From assembly GCA_029263315.1 (NCBI GenBank), contig JAJCXR010000065.1, positions 124,001 to 188,000 on the forward strand: 64,000 nucleotides of DNA, written 5' to 3'. Shown here in pieces: positions 9,792 through 18,850 of this stretch. The notes beneath the pieces were generated by a model. The model was not told the origin of the DNA. It did not search any database and saw only the letters and a program-made list of their open reading frames with translations. The stretch comes from Acidobacteriota bacterium. GTDB lineage: Bacteria; Acidobacteriota; Thermoanaerobaculia; Multivoradales; J023. Position 1 is the stretch's first letter. Each line of letters starts with the position of its first letter. A program made the translations under genes and the position numbers.

Positions 9792-9807
9792 GATCGTGCT
9801 CTACGGT

Positions 9808-11271
9808 TCAGTGGCCGGGTATCTCCGCGATCACCGGCAAGCCGCTCAAACGGTGGACTTGGGCGCTTCCCTTGATCGATGGATCCATCCAGTCCTTGAC
9901 GAAGGCGACCGCGATACCGAGGAACAGGCCGGCGAGCAGGCCGCCACCCAAGAGCGTCATCTTGCCGTCCGGTTCGGGTTCCTTCGGGGGCATGGCTTCG
10001 CTGACCATGATCAGCTCGTCGATACCGACCTCCCCCAGGGTGCTGGAGAAGCGTGCTTCCTGCTCCTTTTTGGAGTACTCGTCGTAGTCCTCGCCGGCCC
10101 GCTGCACATCGGTTTGAAAGCGCTCCAGGTCGGCGGCGGTGCTTTCCAGGCTGTTCAGCTTGTGGCGGTAGTCGGCAATCTGGGACGACAGGGCTTCGAC
10201 CCGAGCCTCGGCAGCGCTCAAGGAGCTGCGGGTGTCTACCAAATCGATTTCGAGAGCTTGATAGGCGGGATTGAGCACCGTCTTGATCTCCGACAGGGTC
10301 TCCCGTTCCTTGGTCGTCAACAGGCGTTTGGCCTCCTCGATTTGCCTTTCGATATCCCGTACCCGAATGCTGGTGGGGGTGTAGCGGGAGAGCAGATCAC
10401 TGCGTTGCAGCTCGAGCTCGAGGATGCGCGAATTGAGGAACTTGACGGACTCGCTCTCGGTCACCTTGGATTCGGCGGCGATGGTGTCGGGGTGCAGGCT
10501 GATCTCGGCGGAGAGGAACTGAACTTTGGCTGCCAACTCGAGGATTTCTGTTTCGGCCCGCACCCGTTCGGCTTCCAGATCGGAGAGGACACGGCGCAGA
10601 TGGGTCTCGTCACCGGACAGCAGACTGGCGCCATTCTCACGACGAAAGGATCCCAGGCTGTCATTGGCATCGCGCAGGCGCTTCAAGGCCTCGATCTTCT
10701 CCTCGTGGTAAAGATTGCCGGCCTGCGGCCGGTCGCTCAGGGCGCGGATGCGATCGCGATGGTTGGCGATGAAATCGTTGACGAAGCGGGCTGCCCATTT
10801 CGCTTCATAGGTGGTGTAGGAAACTTCGATGAGGTTGGTTCCCGGTTCCTGGGCGACCCGCAGATCACCGTGCAGAGACGGAACTTCGTCGTCCTCTTTC
10901 TCGCCGAGATCAATGACCGTGCCAATGATTCTTTTTCCCAGTTTCCTGGCCCGGTGGACGGGGGAGTAGTTGGGCTCGCGGGGACGTTGGGAGCGCTGAT
11001 AATCGAGCAGCACCTCGTGCACTAGGTTGGGGTCTCGCAGGAAGGCGATTTCGGTGTTGATCTGCTCCTTGGAACCGGCCTCTTCACGCGGCCCGGAGAG
11101 CTCTTCCTCCGCTAGGCGGATCTTTGCCGTCGCTTTGTAAGTGGGGGGAGTCATCAAGACGGCGGTGACGGCGATCGCCATGGCAACGCAGGCGATACCG
11201 AGGATGACTCGGCGCCGGCGAAAAAGCACCTCGATGAGCTCTTGCCAGGGTATGGACTTCTCTTCGATCAA
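9808..11271 (-). CDS. Wzz/GumC-type polysaccharide co-polymerase (chain-length determinant)
   Basis: Protein of 487 residues starting at a TTG codon (11271). TM1 lies near residues 22-41 (VILGIACVAMAIAVTAVLM). A long periplasmic region follows, with predicted coiled-coil (charged heptads between about 150 and 400). TM2 lies near 445-465 (LLGGGLLAGLFLGIAVAFV). The C-terminus ends in LPVIAEIPG, the junction that in fused proteins leads into the BY-kinase domain. Here the protein stops, and the kinase-like part is encoded separately at 7270-8247. It controls chain length and links polymerase to the outer-membrane exporter. Confidence 0.85.
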   Translation of the reverse strand: MIEEKSIPWQELIEVLFRRRRVILGIACVAMAIAVTAVLMTPPTYKATAKIRLAEEELSGPREEAGSKEQINTEIAFLRDPNLVHEVLLDYQRSQRPREPNYSPVHRARKLGKRIIGTVIDLGEKEDDEVPSLHGDLRVAQEPGTNLIEVSYTTYEAKWAARFVNDFIANHRDRIRALSDRPQAGNLYHEEKIEALKRLRDANDSLGSFRRENGASLLSGDETHLRRVLSDLEAERVRAETEILELAAKVQFLSAEISLHPDTIAAESKVTESESVKFLNSRILELELQRSDLLSRYTPTSIRVRDIERQIEEAKRLLTTKERETLSEIKTVLNPAYQALEIDLVDTRSSLSAAEARVEALSSQIADYRHKLNSLESTAADLERFQTDVQRAGEDYDEYSKKEQEARFSSTLGEVGIDELIMVSEAMPPKEPEPDGKMTLLGGGLLAGLFLGIAVAFVKDWMDPSIKGSAQVHRLSGLPVIAEIPGH

Positions 11272-11354
11272 GAGGTCGGTCTCCGAAGACTAGGGGGTGG
11301 CGCAGAAGTACGGGGTCGCGCAGAAACGCGAGCCTGCTCAATTATAAGCGCCAT

Positions 11355-12122
11355 TCAATCATTGACCGTGCTGGGGTCATCGGCGATGGCTTCGCGGGTG
11401 ACCTGCACGGCGGCGGCGGAGGAGATGGTTTGGATCGGGAAGATCTGATTGACGTACTGCTGTACAAAGAGGTTGACGTTGGCGATCTTGGTCTTGGGCA
11501 CGAAGATGACATCCGAGGCTTGTAGGCTGACATCGTCGCCGGGGGCTTCACCGCTCAGCACCGGCCGGATATTGACCGCCCGTGCCAAGGGCTCGCCTCC
11601 CGGTGGCCGGCGGATGAGCAGAATGTCGTGGCGGCGTGCGGTATCCCGAAAGCCACCTGCGGATTGGATCGCCTGCAGCATGGTGAGACCGCCGCGCAAG
11701 GCCACCGGGCCCTCACTCTCCACCTCGCCGCCGACGTAGACCAAGGCCCCCGTCTCGGCGACGATGACGGTGATTTCAGGACGGGCCAGCTCGCTGGAAT
11801 AGAGCTCCACCAATTGGCTATCCAATTCGTCCGGGGTCAGGCCCGCCGCCGAAACGTCGTCGACATAGGGCATGGAGATACGGCCGTCAGGTCGGATGCG
11901 CACTTGTTGGTTGAGCTCTTCGATGCCCCAGAATTTGATCTCGAGGAGATCGTCCACTTGCAGCCGATAGGTGCGCCCGGCGTCGATTTCCGGTAGCGGC
12001 TCCTCCGAGATCGACGGCGCATGCACCGGTGTGCGGACAGCGCAGGCCGAAAGAGTCAGCACCAGGATGATCGCCAAACTGCCCATTTTTGGGGGAAAAG
12101 CTAGCAAAAAAGCCCGATACAT
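11355..12122 (-). CDS. Wza-like polysaccharide export lipoprotein
   Basis: Protein of 255 residues with a signal peptide ending in LTLSAC, a clear lipobox. A poly-export domain follows (YRLQVDDLLEIKFWGIEELNQQV, then VRIRPDGRISMPYV). An SLBB domain comes next (VYVGGEVESEGPVALRGGLTMLQAI). Family members form an outer-membrane ring that passes capsule or exopolysaccharide to the surface. It heads the minus-strand polysaccharide cluster, 83 bases upstream of the Wzz-like gene. The C-terminal helix for outer-membrane insertion is not obvious, as in many short homologues. Confidence 0.88.
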   Translation of the reverse strand: MYRAFLLAFPPKMGSLAIILVLTLSACAVRTPVHAPSISEEPLPEIDAGRTYRLQVDDLLEIKFWGIEELNQQVRIRPDGRISMPYVDDVSAAGLTPDELDSQLVELYSSELARPEITVIVAETGALVYVGGEVESEGPVALRGGLTMLQAIQSAGGFRDTARRHDILLIRRPPGGEPLARAVNIRPVLSGEAPGDDVSLQASDVIFVPKTKIANVNLFVQQYVNQIFPIQTISSAAAVQVTREAIADDPSTVND

Positions 12123-12180
12123 AGAGGCAACGGTATCATTCTTCAGGGGGCCGGCCTAGTCATCTCGTCTGGGCGAGCCG

Positions 12181-12239
12181 GGGCTCAACAGGTGCCAGGC
12201 ACCTGTAGTCGGAGCCCTCTCATCGGTGCCAGGCACCTG
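12181..12239. repeat. Pair of palindromes GGTGCCAGGCACC with an outer inverted repeat
   Basis: Two copies of the palindrome occur at 12189-12205 (CAGGTGCCAGGCACCTG) and 12225-12239. GGGCTC (12181-12186) and GAGCCC (12212-12217) form an outer stem around the first copy. They sit between the end of the FG-GAP gene and the start of the Wza-like gene on the same strand. They could act as a terminator, mRNA-stabilising hairpin or protein site. No T-tract follows. Confidence 0.75.
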
Positions 12240-12252
12240 CGGACGCGCTGGT

Positions 12253-15200
12253 TTAGCGCTCGTCCACCTCCCCCGGGACCCCTTCGCCGGGCAGCCGTGG
12301 CGCCGGAAAAGCCGCGTCCCAAGCGCTGGTATCACCGCTTTCGAAGCTGTCGACATGCAGGATGTCGTCGCCTTCGGTGGTCACCGAGTCGGAGTTGTTA
12401 CCGGGGACGGGATCGACAATGCTGACCGGTACGGTAGCGGAGGCGGTGTTGGTGATCGACGTAGCGCTGCCGGTCACCGTTCCGACGGCGGTGAAGAACA
12501 CCGTGGCACCGGCCGGCAAGTCCACCAGCGCGCCGCTGATGTTGCCGCCGCCACTGGCGGTGTTGCAAGCGCCCCCAGAAGTACCGGCGCACGTCCAGTT
12601 GATCCCGGTGACGGCGGCGGGGAAGGTATCGCTGACCGTGTTGCCGTTGGAGTCGCTGGGGCCCAGGTTGTCGATTCGAATGGTATAGCGCATGACTTGA
12701 CCCACTTCATGGGCGCTGGGGAAGGAGGTCTTGGTCACCAGCAGGTCGGCGGTGGGCTCCGCCATCTTGACCACGGTGGTGTTTTCGGTATCGGACTCAT
12801 CTCCCGGGTTGAGCTCCGTCGTCGATGAGCTGGCGGTGGCCGTGTTGCTGATCATGCCGAGGGTCTCGCTATCGACATCGACGGTGATCGTATAGCTGGC
12901 ATTGCCGCTGCTGGCGATGGTGCCGAGGGTACAGGTGGGCACGCCCGCGGGGTCCTCGACGCAGCCGCTGGTGGCAACGAAGGTTACACCGGCGGGTAGC
13001 GTGTCATTGACCACCACGTCCTCGGCTGCATTGGGGCCATTGTTGTCGACGCTGACGGTATAGGTGAGCTGGCTACCGGCGTCCACCGGGTCGGGATTAT
13101 CGCTTTTCTCGAGGTGCAAGTCGGCACCGGGCTGCATCACTGTGGTGCTGGCGTTGGCCGTATTGTTGCCGGACACCGGGTCCGAGGCGGACGACGACAC
13201 CGACGCCGAGTTGTTGATCGTGCCCGAGGCGTCGCCGCTCACCGAAGTGACGAGGGTCACCATGGCGCTGGCGCCGTTGGCCAACGTCCCGACGGTGCAA
13301 GTCGGCGTGCCGTTGGGGTCCTGATTGCAGCCGCTGCTGGAGACCAACGTCAGGCTGGCCGGCAGGCTGTCGGTGATGACCACGTTGGAGGCGGAGTCGG
13401 GGCCGTTGTTGGTCACCATGATGGTGTAGGTCAAGGTGCCGCCCGGCTCCACCGGATCGGGGCTGTCACTCTTGGTGATCGACAGGTCGGCGCTATTGGC
13501 CGGCGCCAGGGAGGTGGTGGTGGCGCTGTCGGTTTCGTCACCGGGATTGTTCTCAGCCGTGCTGGAGGTCACATTGGCGGTATTGGTGATGTTGCCGAAG
13601 GTATTGCTGTTGACGTTCACGGTGATGGTGTAGCTCTTGAAGGAGCTGTTGGCCACGGTGCCCAGGGTACAAGTGGGCACGCCGTTGGGGTCCTCGGCGC
13701 AGCCGTTGGTGGAGACGAAGGTGACCCCCAAGGGCAGGTCATCGTGGACCACCACGTCCTGAGCATCGTCGGGGCCGTTGTTGTCCACCCGCAGGGTGTA
13801 GACCAAGACACCGCCCGCCGAGACGGGATCGGGATTGTCGGTCTTGGTCAGCACTAGATCGGCCCGCGGCGTCGAGGCGTTGACCGGGATCACCCCGGTG
13901 GGGGTGTCGGCAGCAAATTCCAGGACCAGCTGGATATCGTGGTCGGCGTCCTCCGCCGTGCTGCTGCTCTCCGTCAGGTGACTGGCCACCAAGGTCGCCA
14001 GCGGTTGGCTGTCATAGTTGGAGGTGGTCTCGACGACGACGAAGAAAGTCCGTGGCGTACCTTGGCTGATGGCGACGTTGCCGTCACCGTCGCTGAAGGC
14101 GACCGTCTGCACGCCGCTGGTCAGGCTGAGATTGGAGACGGTGGTCACCAAGGTGTCGGAGCCCATGTTGAAGATGCCGTCGCCGGAGTCGCGGTAGACG
14201 AAGAGGTTCTCGATGATGCCGTTGGCTTCACTGCTGGTCAGGGGCACCCCCGGAGTCTCTTCGAACAGAATCTCGAGGGACGATAGCTCGATGTCTTGCT
14301 CGCCGGCTTTGCCGTTGTGCGTGGCGGTGATCTTGAGCAGGGACTTGGTGACGCTATTGCCCAGCGTATTGCCGGAGGTGTCGAGGGTGGCGAGGGCGAA
14401 TTGACCGCCACGGTTGTCCCAGTAGGAAATGAAGTCGTCCCCTTCGGCGGTGGCCATGATGTCGAGGTCCCCGTCCCCGTCCATGTCGGCGGCCTCCACC
14501 CAGCCGGCGCCAAAGAAATCATCGGTGATCACCAGCTCCGTCCAGCTCAGGGCATCGCCGTTGTTGAACCAGAGGTGGATCTTGCCGCCGTCTTTGAAGG
14601 CCGAGCCGAGGATGTCGAGGTCGCCATCGGCGTCGAAATCAGCCGCTAACACCGAGGTGGCCTGATTGAAGAAGTCCACCGTGTGTTTGCTCCACGCCGA
14701 GCCGTCACCGTTGGTGTTCTCCCACCAGGTGATCTCGTCGGCCCCTTCGGCGGCACCGAGCACATCGATATCGCCGTCGCTATCCATGTCGGCGGCGGAG
14801 ACGAAACCCGGTTGGCTGTAAAAGGAATCGATGGTCTTGGCCACCGACCACATGCCGCCGAGGCCATCCAGGTTCTCCCACCAGGTGATGTCATCGATGG
14901 CGTCGGCGGCACCGAGGGCGTCGAGGTCGCCATCGCCGTCGAGATCGGCAGCGTAGGTGGACAGGGCGCGGTCGTAGTTGTCCTCGATGATGTCGGGCAC
15001 AAACGAGGAGCCGTCTCCGTTGTTGCGATACCAGGTGATGTCCTTGGCATCGGCGGCGGCGCCGATGATGTCAATGTCACCGTCGCTGTCGATGTCCTTG
15101 GCGACGGCGCGTCGGGCCCCCAAGAAGTTGGTCTCGACGATGTGCTTGCTCCACGAGGTGCCGGCGCTGTTGAGGTTCTCGTACCAGACGATGTCGTTGT

Positions 15201-16743
15201 CGAATTGAGCGCTGCCGACGATGTCGAGGTCGCCGTCGCCGTCCATATCGGCGGTTTCGACGGAGCGAGCTCCGTCGAAGGCTTGGTCGACGATACGTTT
15301 CGCCCAATTGGAGCCATCGCCGGCGGTGTTTTCCCACCAGGCGACTTCGTCGTCCTCAAAGGCGCAGGCGACGATGTCGAGGTCACCGTCACCGTCCATA
15401 TCCCCGGAATCGACGGAGCGGGAGCCCAAGAAGGTGTCTTCCAGGACGGTCTCCTCGGGGAAGGTGGCGGAGCCATGGATGGTCTCGGACATCCACCAAG
15501 AGACCTCGGTCAGATTGGGAGAAGCGGACATGACGTCGAGGTCGCCATCCTTGTCGATGTCGAAGGAAAAAACGGAACGGGCATTGTCGAAGAAGCCGGC
15601 GATGCGACGCTCGGTGAAGGTGACGTTGTCGCCCATGTTCTCGAAGTAGGCGACATCGATGTTGGAGCCGCCGCTTTCGTTGCGGGCGGCGCCCAAGATG
15701 TCGAAATCGCCATCGGCGTCGAGATCGGTGACATGCAGGCCGTAGGCGCCGTTGAAATCGGAATCGACAGTGTGCTCGATCCAGGTACCGAAGATGCTGT
15801 CCCGGTTGCTGTCCCCAACCGGGATGTCACCACCAAGACTGGCACCTGAATTGAGCGGGTTCTCGTACCAGGTGATCTCGTCGCTGTCCTCGGCGGAGCC
15901 GAAGACATCGATATCGCCGTCGCCGTCCATGTCGGCGACATCGACGCCGCTACCCCCCAAATGGGTGAAGTCGATGGTGTGCTCGGTCCAGTTGAGACCG
16001 TTGGCGGTGGTGTTCTCCCACCAGGTGACGGTGGCGACGAAGGCCCCGGTGGCCACCACGTCGAGGTCGCCGTCGTTGTCCAAGTCGGCGGCCTTGACCG
16101 CCCGGGCGGCATCGAAGTTGGTGTCGATGTTGCGTTTCGTCCAGGCGGTTCCCAGGCCGTTGGTGTTCTCCCACCAGGTGACGTCATCGGCGCCGTCGGC
16201 GGTGGCCAGCACGTCGAGGTCACCGTCGCCGTCGATGTCCGCCGCCTCGATGTCCGATGCGGCGAGGAAGCTGGTGTCGACATCGTGTCGCGTCCAGGAC
16301 GTGCCGGAGCCGTTGTTCTCCCACCATGTGACATCGTCATCGGTGTGGGCAACACCGAGGATGTCGATATCGCCATCGCCGTTCATGTCCCCGACGGCGA
16401 CGGCAAAGGCGCCGGCGAAGGAGCTGTCGACATCGAGCCGCGTCCAAGTCGAGCCATCGCCGCTGGTATTGCGATAGAGCACGATACCGACCGAGCCAGT
16501 GGCGGCGGCGATGACGTCGCCGTCGCCGTCGCCGTCCACATCCGCCGCCAAGGCGTCGCGGGCGCCGGTGATCTTGTTGTCCACCGGCTGTGGCAGAAAG
16601 GGCACTTCTACCGCCCCTACCGCAGCCGCCAAGCCGAGGGCTGCGAGCCCTACCCAAAGGCTGATTCCGAGCCGGCAGGACAACCTGCGGGACAATCTAT
16701 GAACGGGCGTCGTAGGACACGAAGAATGGGCGATGGCGTGCAT
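12253..16743 (-). CDS. Giant secreted FG-GAP/VCBS repeat protein with DUF11 domains and FESGD C-terminal tag
   Basis: Protein of about 1,496 residues. ATG 16743 is chosen because AGGGAGAG precedes it; a TTG lies 8 codons upstream. After a signal peptide come 14 calcium-type motifs of the form DxDxDGDxD (for example DMDGDGDLDI) spaced about 45-60 residues, with WWEN strands between them, giving beta-propeller-like blades. A linker follows, then four DUF11 repeats starting ADL..TK.D.PDPV, typical of surface stalks. The C-terminus carries VDSFESGDTSAWD, a tag shared with three other proteins here. It is probably a calcium-stabilised surface or extracellular protein. It is not necessarily part of the polysaccharide operon downstream. 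Confidence 0.85.
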   Translation of the reverse strand: MHAIAHSSCPTTPVHRLSRRLSCRLGISLWVGLAALGLAAAVGAVEVPFLPQPVDNKITGARDALAADVDGDGDGDVIAAATGSVGIVLYRNTSGDGSTWTRLDVDSSFAGAFAVAVGDMNGDGDIDILGVAHTDDDVTWWENNGSGTSWTRHDVDTSFLAASDIEAADIDGDGDLDVLATADGADDVTWWENTNGLGTAWTKRNIDTNFDAARAVKAADLDNDGDLDVVATGAFVATVTWWENTTANGLNWTEHTIDFTHLGGSGVDVADMDGDGDIDVFGSAEDSDEITWYENPLNSGASLGGDIPVGDSNRDSIFGTWIEHTVDSDFNGAYGLHVTDLDADGDFDILGAARNESGGSNIDVAYFENMGDNVTFTERRIAGFFDNARSVFSFDIDKDGDLDVMSASPNLTEVSWWMSETIHGSATFPEETVLEDTFLGSRSVDSGDMDGDGDLDIVACAFEDDEVAWWENTAGDGSNWAKRIVDQAFDGARSVETADMDGDGDLDIVGSAQFDNDIVWYENLNSAGTSWSKHIVETNFLGARRAVAKDIDSDGDIDIIGAAADAKDITWYRNNGDGSSFVPDIIEDNYDRALSTYAADLDGDGDLDALGAADAIDDITWWENLDGLGGMWSVAKTIDSFYSQPGFVSAADMDSDGDIDVLGAAEGADEITWWENTNGDGSAWSKHTVDFFNQATSVLAADFDADGDLDILGSAFKDGGKIHLWFNNGDALSWTELVITDDFFGAGWVEAADMDGDGDLDIMATAEGDDFISYWDNRGGQFALATLDTSGNTLGNSVTKSLLKITATHNGKAGEQDIELSSLEILFEETPGVPLTSSEANGIIENLFVYRDSGDGIFNMGSDTLVTTVSNLSLTSGVQTVAFSDGDGNVAISQGTPRTFFVVVETTSNYDSQPLATLVASHLTESSSTAEDADHDIQLVLEFAADTPTGVIPVNASTPRADLVLTKTDNPDPVSAGGVLVYTLRVDNNGPDDAQDVVVHDDLPLGVTFVSTNGCAEDPNGVPTCTLGTVANSSFKSYTITVNVNSNTFGNITNTANVTSSTAENNPGDETDSATTTSLAPANSADLSITKSDSPDPVEPGGTLTYTIMVTNNGPDSASNVVITDSLPASLTLVSSSGCNQDPNGTPTCTVGTLANGASAMVTLVTSVSGDASGTINNSASVSSSASDPVSGNNTANASTTVMQPGADLHLEKSDNPDPVDAGSQLTYTVSVDNNGPNAAEDVVVNDTLPAGVTFVATSGCVEDPAGVPTCTLGTIASSGNASYTITVDVDSETLGMISNTATASSSTTELNPGDESDTENTTVVKMAEPTADLLVTKTSFPSAHEVGQVMRYTIRIDNLGPSDSNGNTVSDTFPAAVTGINWTCAGTSGGACNTASGGGNISGALVDLPAGATVFFTAVGTVTGSATSITNTASATVPVSIVDPVPGNNSDSVTTEGDDILHVDSFESGDTSAWDAAFPAPRLPGEGVPGEVDER

Positions 16744-16993
16744 TTGGAGACTCTCCCTGGTTGACAACTATGGGCCGCGGGCTGGATTGGAAGTGTTATA
16801 GCTTGACCGCAGGCGCTAAGGGCCCTGTCTAAACTCTTTACCGCTGGGCAAGCTTTGTCAAGCCCGGCGGATGACCTAAGAAGGCCGGTGGAGCTATACT
16901 CTGAGCATTCTTGGAGCAGCGGACGGTGGGCTCGGCGCCGCTTGGGGCGATGGGTCCTGTCGTTCGACCACGGCTTGGGCCGATGGAGGAGCT

Positions 16994-17812
16994 ATGGCTA
17001 GGACGGAAGATCTTTCTGTGCATCGGTCGGTGGTGGCATCCGCGCCTATCACTGGTGATCCCGGTGAAGAGGCGGTGGCCGTATCCTGTTGGCCTTGGGT
17101 GATCCTAGGTTGTGTCGTCGCTTGCCTCAGCTACGCCGTCATGTTGGGTGATGGCCACACCATTTTTGTCTTTGCCGGCAAAGAGCAGCTCTTTGAGCAT
17201 CTGAGTGCCTGGCTTTTCCTGCTGTCGTGCCTGTTGGCTTCCGCTGCTTGGGTGCGCAGCCGTCGACAGGGGGAAGGGGTCCCGCCGCTGCGACGTGGGT
17301 GCTACATCCTGCTGGCCCTATTCTTCTTCGTCGCCTTTGGTGAAGAGCTCTCCTGGGGTCAACACTACCTGGGTTTCTCGACGCCGGCTGCCCTCGAGGG
17401 ACTGAACCAACAGGAAGAGCTCAATCTGCATAATTTGACCTTTGTCGACAGCAACGATGCAAGTGGCAAGAAGCGGAGCCTGGCGGGCAAGCTATTCAAC
17501 TCCAACAGGCTTTTCGACTACTTCATGATCGGGCTCTTCTTGGCGGCCCCCGCAGGGTTCCGATTATGGCCCTGGTTCGGGCGTCTCTACGGGTCCTTAG
17601 GGGGGCCTTTGATGGCCCTGCCCCTGGCTCTTCCATTGCTGCTCAACATCGCGTTGAGCGTTGTCACGGAAGTTTGGTTGGTGGACAACGGTTTCCGCCA
17701 CATGGCTACTTCCGAGATCCGGGAGCTCAACTACGCCATGCTCTGCTTCTTGGGCATGGCCTGGTTGCTGGCTGTCGAGCGCTGGCGGGAGGAGCGCAGC
17801 CAAGGGGGGTGA
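16994..17812 (+). CDS. Polytopic membrane protein with GEELSWGQ motif, function unknown
   Basis: Protein of 272 residues with a perfect ribosome-binding site (GGAGGAGCT just before the ATG). It has about six hydrophobic segments. Between the third and next membrane segments lies FFFVAFGEELSWGQHYLGFSTP, followed by LNQQEELNLHNL. This Glu-Glu/Trp-Gln/His-Asn arrangement is conserved in a family of uncharacterised bacterial membrane proteins often seen near glycan genes. The paired acidic residues and His could form a metal site in the membrane, but that is speculative. It is divergent from the FG-GAP gene across a 250-base gap. Confidence 0.75.
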   Translation: MARTEDLSVHRSVVASAPITGDPGEEAVAVSCWPWVILGCVVACLSYAVMLGDGHTIFVFAGKEQLFEHLSAWLFLLSCLLASAAWVRSRRQGEGVPPLRRGCYILLALFFFVAFGEELSWGQHYLGFSTPAALEGLNQQEELNLHNLTFVDSNDASGKKRSLAGKLFNSNRLFDYFMIGLFLAAPAGFRLWPWFGRLYGSLGGPLMALPLALPLLLNIALSVVTEVWLVDNGFRHMATSEIRELNYAMLCFLGMAWLLAVERWREERSQGG

Positions 17813-18145
17813 TGACGTGGGGCCGCGGCGTTGTCGCTCGGCTGCCCTCGTCAGAGCGGGGCGGAGATGCTAAAATCTGACCCGTGAAGCCGGAGTGGGT
17901 TGGCGAGGCGACAAAAAAATTGTCCTCGACCGTGGGTTCCTGCCGTTCTAGCCTGCAACGGGTTCGCAGTCAATATGGTTTACGTGGGCAGGGTTCGCAT
18001 GGGAATGGTTGGTGTGACTCCGTAGCGTGCGGACCCGGTCGACAATGAAATGATTTGAGGCGGTGAATCAGGTGAAAGGATCTCCAAACAAGACTCCGAG
18101 CAGTCGCCAGTGTGTGTTCCGACATCGGCCCGTGGGACAGGACCC
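17813..18145. other. Intergenic region without a recognisable gene
   Basis: About 330 bases between the GEELSWGQ membrane protein and the response regulator. No ORF with coding character or clear hairpin is seen. There is a short A-rich run (GACAAAAAAATTG near 17910) and nothing I can call a promoter with confidence. Confidence 0.5.
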
Positions 18146-18625
18146 ATGATCGCGCCTCGACCGCTGGGCCCCCAGAACAAGCCACTGACCATTCTGTTCG
18201 TCGAAGATAATCCCGACCACGCGGAATTGGTGATGCGTAGCCTGGAAGACCATCAAGTCGCCAACCGTATCTTCCACGTCGCCGATGGCGAGGCTGCCCT
18301 CGATTACCTCTTCCGCCGCGGCGCCTATGCCGATCCTGTCAATAGCCCCAGGCCCCACGTCATCCTGCTCGATCTCCGTTTGCCCAAGGTCGATGGTCTT
18401 CAGGTTTTGGAAGAGATGAAGCGCTCCGATGGCCTGGAGCGCATCCCGGTCGTTGTGCTCACCACCTCCCATGCCGATCAAGATGTCGGCCGTGCCTACG
18501 AGCACCACGTCAACAGCTATCTGGTCAAGCCCCTCGACTTCGAGCGCTTCTCCAAGATGATCGAGGATCTAGGCTTTTATTGGTTGCGCTGGAATCACAC
18601 CCCGTGGGAGGCGCGGCGGGGATGA
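18146..18625 (+). CDS. Single-domain response regulator (Rcp1/CheY-like)
   Basis: Protein of 159 residues from the ATG at 18146 (MIAPRPL). An in-frame upstream ATG at 18110 would add an unconserved stretch. The receiver domain has the acidic pair in FVEDNPDH, phosphoacceptor Asp in VILLDLRLPKVDG, switch Thr/Ser in VVLTTSHA, and Lys in YLVKPLDF. There is no output domain. The long alpha4-beta5 region and HVNSYLVKP match Rcp1-type regulators that dock to phytochrome-like or other histidine kinases. No kinase gene is adjacent. Copy B of the 170-bp repeat begins one base after the stop codon. Confidence 0.88.
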   Translation: MIAPRPLGPQNKPLTILFVEDNPDHAELVMRSLEDHQVANRIFHVADGEAALDYLFRRGAYADPVNSPRPHVILLDLRLPKVDGLQVLEEMKRSDGLERIPVVVLTTSHADQDVGRAYEHHVNSYLVKPLDFERFSKMIEDLGFYWLRWNHTPWEARRG

Positions 18626-18795
18626 GCTAGGTACACTTTTCCGGAAATACGGTGACGTATCGAGAGCCCCGAGGCGCTGCGTCCGCGAGGCTTGCGAGTG
18701 AGGCATGGTGGGACTCTGTTGCAGCGAGCGTCACGCCGCGGACGCGGATGCCTCGGGGCTCGAATACCAGCGTATTTTTGACAAGGTGTGCTAAG
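18626..18795 (-). repeat. 170-bp structured interspersed repeat, copy B
   Basis: This is the reverse-complement copy of 3100-3269, ungapped with about 16 differences. It begins at the base following the stop codon of the response regulator and lies in a convergent gap before the GT-C gene at 18851-20449. The end abutting the stop codon (GCTAGGTACACTTTTCCGG) is the same end that sits by the SGNH stop in copy A, so both copies have the same polarity relative to the gene they touch. Confidence 0.8.
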
Positions 18796-18850
18796 TGCCG
18801 CGGCCGACCCTCGCCTTGGCAGAGAGCCATCGATCTTCGGTCATCGATCT

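Noticed and set aside
12253..16743. Near-identical tandem DNA repeats suggesting misassembly in the FG-GAP gene
   Set aside because: The blades share protein motifs but differ widely at the DNA level, and the frame remains open throughout, so it is a genuine repeat protein.
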